A program made the position numbers and the translations under genes. The notes below the pieces were generated by a model. The model searched no databases. It was not told the DNA's origin and worked only from the letters and a program-made list of their open reading frames with translations. Shown here piece by piece: positions 4,862 to 8,727 of a DNA stretch of 8,727 nt. Within the stretch, counting starts at the first letter, position 1. Each line of letters opens with the position of its first letter. Origin of the DNA: Paenibacillus sp. (GTDB taxonomy: Bacteria; Bacillota; Bacilli; Paenibacillales; Paenibacillaceae); contig JAQSXN010000124.1 in NCBI GenBank assembly GCA_029256665.1, forward strand, positions 1 to 8,727, in the 5' to 3' direction.

Positions 4862-7800
4862 CTACTCCCGCTTCGCCATCCACCCCAGTTCCTGCAGCAA
4901 ACGATGCAGCATGACGGCCGCTTGGGCGCGAGTCGCCCCGCTTCCCGGCCTTAGCTCGGCGGCCGTGACGCCTTTCATCCAGCCGCGCCGCACGGCTTGG
5001 CGCATCGCGTCCTGCGCCCAGCCCGAGACTGCGGCCGCATCGGCGTATTCCGCGAGAGGGTCGCTTCCTCCGGCTGCGCTGCCGGCCGGCAAGCCGGACA
5101 ACGAGACGAATCGGCTCAGCATGACGGCGAGCTCCTCGCGTGTAACAGAATCGTTCGGCCGGGCGAAGCCGTCCGAGCCTTGCAGCAAACCAAGCATCGC
5201 GGCTTCCGCCAGATAAGGAGCGAACCAAGCATTCGCGGGTACATCGGCGAAACCCTGAACATGCTCCTGCTTTGTTTCTCCATCCGTCGGGATACCCGAT
5301 CCCGAACGCTGCCTATGCAGCTCTACCAGCAGCTTCGCCAGCTCGGCCCGCGTGATCAGGCGATCCGGCTCGAAGCGTCCCGCGCCCATGCCGCCGATCA
5401 TGCCACGGCTAGCCAGCACCTCCACGTCCGAACGCGACCAGTGCCCGTGCAAGTCCGCGAATGCGACTTCCCTCATCAGCACCGCATATTCGCCAAGCTC
5501 GGCGATGTCCGCTACCATGGTACCCGCCTCCTCGTTCGGAACGCCGCCGACATACGTCCAGCCCTCTTGAACGCCGTCATCCTTCCGGTATAACCCGAAA
5601 CGATCCGGATCGTAACCATTGCCGCCGTTATCGTAACCGATCGAAAGATTTACGAAGCCCGACAGCTCCGTCTCCCCGCCGTCCAATCGGTAGGTCGGAG
5701 ACATTCGCACGTATCCCTTCGGAGCTGTGGCATCGCCGTCTGCTGTCCGCTCCAAGCGGACCTGCCATCTGCCGCTAACCGCTCCTTTCGGCACGATCAG
5801 CTTCAGCAAGCCGCCGAAGGCTTCGAAGCTCCCTCCGTTCGCGCTTACCGTCCAAGCTTGGCCGGGTTCAACCGGAGGCCAGCCGCCTCCGCCGCCGGAG
5901 ATCGGTCCGCTCGTGTCCGCGGCCGTCGTCGCCTCTAGCGTAGCCGCAAACGATTCGTTGCCGGCATTATCGATGGCGATCGCTTCGAATCGGTATGCGG
6001 TGCCCGGCTTCAATCCCGTAACATTCATTTTGCCTGCGCCAGCGGGCACCTCGCCGCTCTGATAGACTTCCTCTCCAGATGCCGCACGCCAACGAATATT
6101 CACCTTGGCAAGATCCGGCGCGGCCGGATCTCTCCAGACCAACTCAACGGAACTTTTGCTAATCGTCGCGGCTTTGAATTCCGAAACGGTCGTTGGCGCA
6201 GACCAATCGGCTCCGTCGTCCGCCGCATCCAAGGTCCACGTCGCCTCCGCGGATTCATTGCCGTAATCGTCGAGCGCCGTAACGGCAAACTCGTAGCGTA
6301 TTCCGGCCGTCAGTCCGTCTACCGTGGCCCACTGCTCTCCTTTCCCGATCTCCAGCGAATCGCCGTAAGGGGCATCACCGATTGCCTTCCAACGCAGCAG
6401 CAGCTTGCTCAGATCATAATCGGAGGGATCGCTCCATGCCAGCGTCGCCGCGCTGCCTGAACGGCTGCCGAACAACCCTTCAACCGGGCCCGGCGCCGAT
6501 GTATCGGCCGCGGTTACGGTCAGCGTTTCCGGACCGAATCCTTCGATCGCCGTGCCTGCATAACTGGACAGCATGCCCCCGACCTCGACCGTATACGTTT
6601 CCCCGGCTGTCATATTCGCCTCGGGCATGAACGCTACCGCCATTGCCAGCATCTCTCCGTCATTGCCCGCTGACGGCGTAACTGCCTCGACGTTTCCAGC
6701 AACCGAGTTTCCTGCGGCGTCCTTTACCTTCACTGATTCTTCCGTAATCGAATCCACCTGAATCGGCTTCGAGAATAACACCTCGATAGACTCGCCTCCC
6801 GGCTTCGCATATACTCCCGTTACGACCGGAGCTTCGTGCGACACCAGTCCGACATTAACGTCGAAGTGCGGAGGCGGTACCTCCAGATCTGCGCTGTATG
6901 CCGTCTCGTAGCCATCCTTCTCGTACTTCACCTTCCACCAGCCCGGAGGAACATCCCAGCCGTAACGCCCAGCCGCATCGGTCGTCTGCGGATTCTGCTG
7001 CTCATACCATTCCGCATCCCAGGCGTTCCAATTGCCGCTCGCTTCATCCAGCTCCAGCACGGTGGCCGTTACTCCCTCCAGTCGGTTCGACTCCAATCCC
7101 TCGTAGACGTATCCGCTTGGGTCATAAATATATTTAGGCGTCGCCTTTGGCGGCGTCTTCGGTTTATCGGGCTTTTTCATACATTCATTCATTTTCAAAT
7201 ATTTCTCCAGCTCCGCGATCTGGCCGTCCATAATGCTGTCCAGCTGTTTGCCGGCCCAATACCCTTCGACCCAGAACAGGAAACCTTCGAGACCGGAGAG
7301 CTTGATGCTGCCGACCGCGTTAAGCGCGTTTTTCACGTACTCCACGAACAAGGCGTCGAACATGATGCCTTCCGCCATGTTGGTGTAATATTCCGCCGCC
7401 CGGGGATCGCATAGATCCTGCGCCCTCTGATGCAGCTCCCTTAACCGGTCTGCCTGCTGAGGCGAGGCTGCCGTCTGAAGCGCGCTGTCCAAATCGACGA
7501 TTTTGGTGCCCATATTGAGCGCATCCACGACCATCTGAAATTCCTTGGCCCCGAACGCAAGGCTTCCGAAGCTTCGGCTTGCTCCGCCGCTCGGCGCTAG
7601 ATAGCCGGAGAGCGTGAGCGAGGCGCTTTGCGAGCCACGGGAGATTCTGACGGCCGATCCATATACGGGGATGCCGGTTCTGGCCAAATGCAGCGCGTCT
7701 CTCTCCGTCGGCGTGTAATCCGAGCCGTCTACGGAGCGAATCGTAATTCGGGCGCCGAGATCCCCCGTCATGCGCACCGTGGCGGTTACCGTATCCGCGG

Positions 7801-8727
7801 GCACCGGCTGCCCATCCTGTCCAAGCTCGCCCGGTCCCGCCGCATGTTCGACGACGTAATTTCTCAGCGGACCCGGCAGCGTCGTTCTCGCTTCCTCCTC
7901 GCTTGGCGGTTCCCCCGCTCCCGCGGCAGGATTTGCCTTCGTATCGTACGTCACGTGAATGGGTCCCGGGTCGCCCTCGAGCTTCATCGTGGCCAAGTAT
8001 TCGCCGTTCTTCATGATGGCGTCCGCTGCCGTGTCTCCCGTCCATACGCGGACATTGGAAATGCGGGTAACGTCTCTGAATTTCAACTTATAGACGAAAG
8101 GCTGGCCCGGCACATACACGAACGGGAACACCGCGACGCCGTTATCCGGATGGATCGTATGAACGCGTCCGCCCGTTTGGCCGACCGACATCTCGTAGAG
8201 TCCCGGATCGTTCGGATCGTACGCGACGACGGCTTCCTGACCAACGTACACTTTGCCGCCGGCGATCGCTTCCGTCCGGATATTGACCCGGCGCGCGTCG
8301 GTCCCTTGAATCGCCGTATCCAACTGCCAAGTCCCTTCGGACGAAGCCAACGCCGTGCCTAGAAGTCGACGTCCTTCGTAAACATAGACCGCCGAGCCTG
8401 CGGGCGCCGTGCCGCTTGCGCGGAACTCCGGCTTAGACAGAATATCCGGCATGCGCAACGTGACGGCCGCGATTCCTACGTATGCCGTTCCCAGCGTCTC
8501 CTCTTTGTTGTCCCCGCCATCCCGGTAGCTTATGCTTCCCGTCAGCATTAGACTGGAAGGCAGATCGTGACCGCTGGCTAACAATCCGAGCTGCACGATG
8601 CCTTGCGCGCCGGCCGCAACTTCGCCGATGGCAACGCGCAGCCGGCCATCCGCGACTTCCGCTTCCGCGGCCTCTCCGTTCAATACGACCGAGCCTGGCA
8701 GAAGCGTCATCCCTTGCGGCAACGGCA
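4862..8727 (-). CDS. C-terminal part of a giant modular SLH-anchored surface protein (5' end outside window)
   Basis: The frame is open to the edge; codons before the TTG at 8722 continue it, and no signal peptide or ribosome binding site is in view, so the start is missing. Residues are counted from 8722. Order seen: end of a DUF11-like beta domain (1-87, LPxGMTLLPGSVVLNG style); bacterial Ig-like domain (90-170); unassigned beta region (175-375); helical segment (390-516) bounded by the only two cysteines seen (438, 514); Pro/Lys linker; carboxypeptidase-regulatory-like domain (530-628; TTDAAGRYGWDVPPGWWKVKYEKDGYET); Big_5-like Ig domain (633-738); two fibronectin type III domains (741-833, 841-934); Gly-rich hinge; ZU5-like domain (about 957-1085; GGSFEAFGGLLKLIVPKGAV); SLH domains (1087-1135, 1157-1207, 1225-1276; TRAE, TREE, TRAQ). 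No catalytic domain is visible. It is probably an adhesive or structural wall protein; an enzyme could lie upstream. It is more G+C-rich than its neighbour. Confidence 0.88.
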   Translation of the reverse strand, partial: PLPQGMTLLPGSVVLNGEAAEAEVADGRLRVAIGEVAAGAQGIVQLGLLASGHDLPSSLMLTGSISYRDGGDNKEETLGTAYVGIAAVTLRMPDILSKPEFRASGTAPAGSAVYVYEGRRLLGTALASSEGTWQLDTAIQGTDARRVNIRTEAIAGGKVYVGQEAVVAYDPNDPGLYEMSVGQTGGRVHTIHPDNGVAVFPFVYVPGQPFVYKLKFRDVTRISNVRVWTGDTAADAIMKNGEYLATMKLEGDPGPIHVTYDTKANPAAGAGEPPSEEEARTTLPGPLRNYVVEHAAGPGELGQDGQPVPADTVTATVRMTGDLGARITIRSVDGSDYTPTERDALHLARTGIPVYGSAVRISRGSQSASLTLSGYLAPSGGASRSFGSLAFGAKEFQMVVDALNMGTKIVDLDSALQTAASPQQADRLRELHQRAQDLCDPRAAEYYTNMAEGIMFDALFVEYVKNALNAVGSIKLSGLEGFLFWVEGYWAGKQLDSIMDGQIAELEKYLKMNECMKKPDKPKTPPKATPKYIYDPSGYVYEGLESNRLEGVTATVLELDEASGNWNAWDAEWYEQQNPQTTDAAGRYGWDVPPGWWKVKYEKDGYETAYSADLEVPPPHFDVNVGLVSHEAPVVTGVYAKPGGESIEVLFSKPIQVDSITEESVKVKDAAGNSVAGNVEAVTPSAGNDGEMLAMAVAFMPEANMTAGETYTVEVGGMLSSYAGTAIEGFGPETLTVTAADTSAPGPVEGLFGSRSGSAATLAWSDPSDYDLSKLLLRWKAIGDAPYGDSLEIGKGEQWATVDGLTAGIRYEFAVTALDDYGNESAEATWTLDAADDGADWSAPTTVSEFKAATISKSSVELVWRDPAAPDLAKVNIRWRAASGEEVYQSGEVPAGAGKMNVTGLKPGTAYRFEAIAIDNAGNESFAATLEATTAADTSGPISGGGGGWPPVEPGQAWTVSANGGSFEAFGGLLKLIVPKGAVSGRWQVRLERTADGDATAPKGYVRMSPTYRLDGGETELSGFVNLSIGYDNGGNGYDPDRFGLYRKDDGVQEGWTYVGGVPNEEAGTMVADIAELGEYAVLMREVAFADLHGHWSRSDVEVLASRGMIGGMGAGRFEPDRLITRAELAKLLVELHRQRSGSGIPTDGETKQEHVQGFADVPANAWFAPYLAEAAMLGLLQGSDGFARPNDSVTREELAVMLSRFVSLSGLPAGSAAGGSDPLAEYADAAAVSGWAQDAMRQAVRRGWMKGVTAAELRPGSGATRAQAAVMLHRLLQELGWMAKRE

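Noticed and set aside
8705..8722. TTG at 8722 or ATG at 8710 as the true start of the large SLH protein
   Set aside because: The frame continues unbroken to the window edge, no signal peptide follows, and the first residues fall in the middle of a beta domain.
1..8727. CRISPR array, tRNA, rRNA or insertion sequence
   Set aside because: No spaced direct repeats, cloverleaf, rRNA-like segment or transposase was seen on either strand.

Overview
The window reads like a chromosomal segment of a Gram-positive, S-layer-bearing member of the Paenibacillaceae (Paenibacillus or Cohnella-like). The pointers are two large secreted proteins that each end in three S-layer homology (SLH) domains with TRAE/TRAQ-type motifs, near-iron transporter (NEAT) haem-binding domains, a Bacillus-type Fur operator, and strong AAGGAG-type ribosome binding. 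The genus is an inference from protein style; no marker gene is present.

Layout. 1-188 (+): the 3' end of a gene whose last 61 codons look like the end of a NEAT domain, followed by a hairpin (212-241). 244-490: no gene seen. 496-564 (+): a short decayed tail of an SLH protein, still followed by a textbook terminator (580-620). 651-4259 (-): a complete 1202-residue secreted NEAT/SLH surface protein, convergent with the features above. 4260-4480: its leader, promoter and an excellent Fur box. 4480-4743: no gene. 4744-4776 (-): terminator of the last gene. 4862-8727 (-): the 3' part (1287 visible codons) of a very large, modular SLH-anchored protein whose start lies beyond the window.

How they work together. 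The Fur box over the 651-4259 promoter, the canonical N-terminal NEAT domain (Ser84, Tyr157, Tyr161) and the SLH anchor together indicate an iron-starvation-induced haem or haemoprotein capture protein displayed on the cell wall, comparable in concept to B. anthracis BslK. The truncated + strand NEAT gene at the left edge suggests that this is the edge of an Isd-like haem acquisition cluster. The large gene on the right has its own terminator, is visibly more G+C-rich, and has no haem-related signature; it is probably an independent surface protein.

The most interesting item is the internal build of the 1202-residue protein: helical modules alternate with beta modules at a period of about 190 residues between two NEAT domains, and the beta modules look like degenerate NEAT folds lacking the haem-ligating tyrosines.
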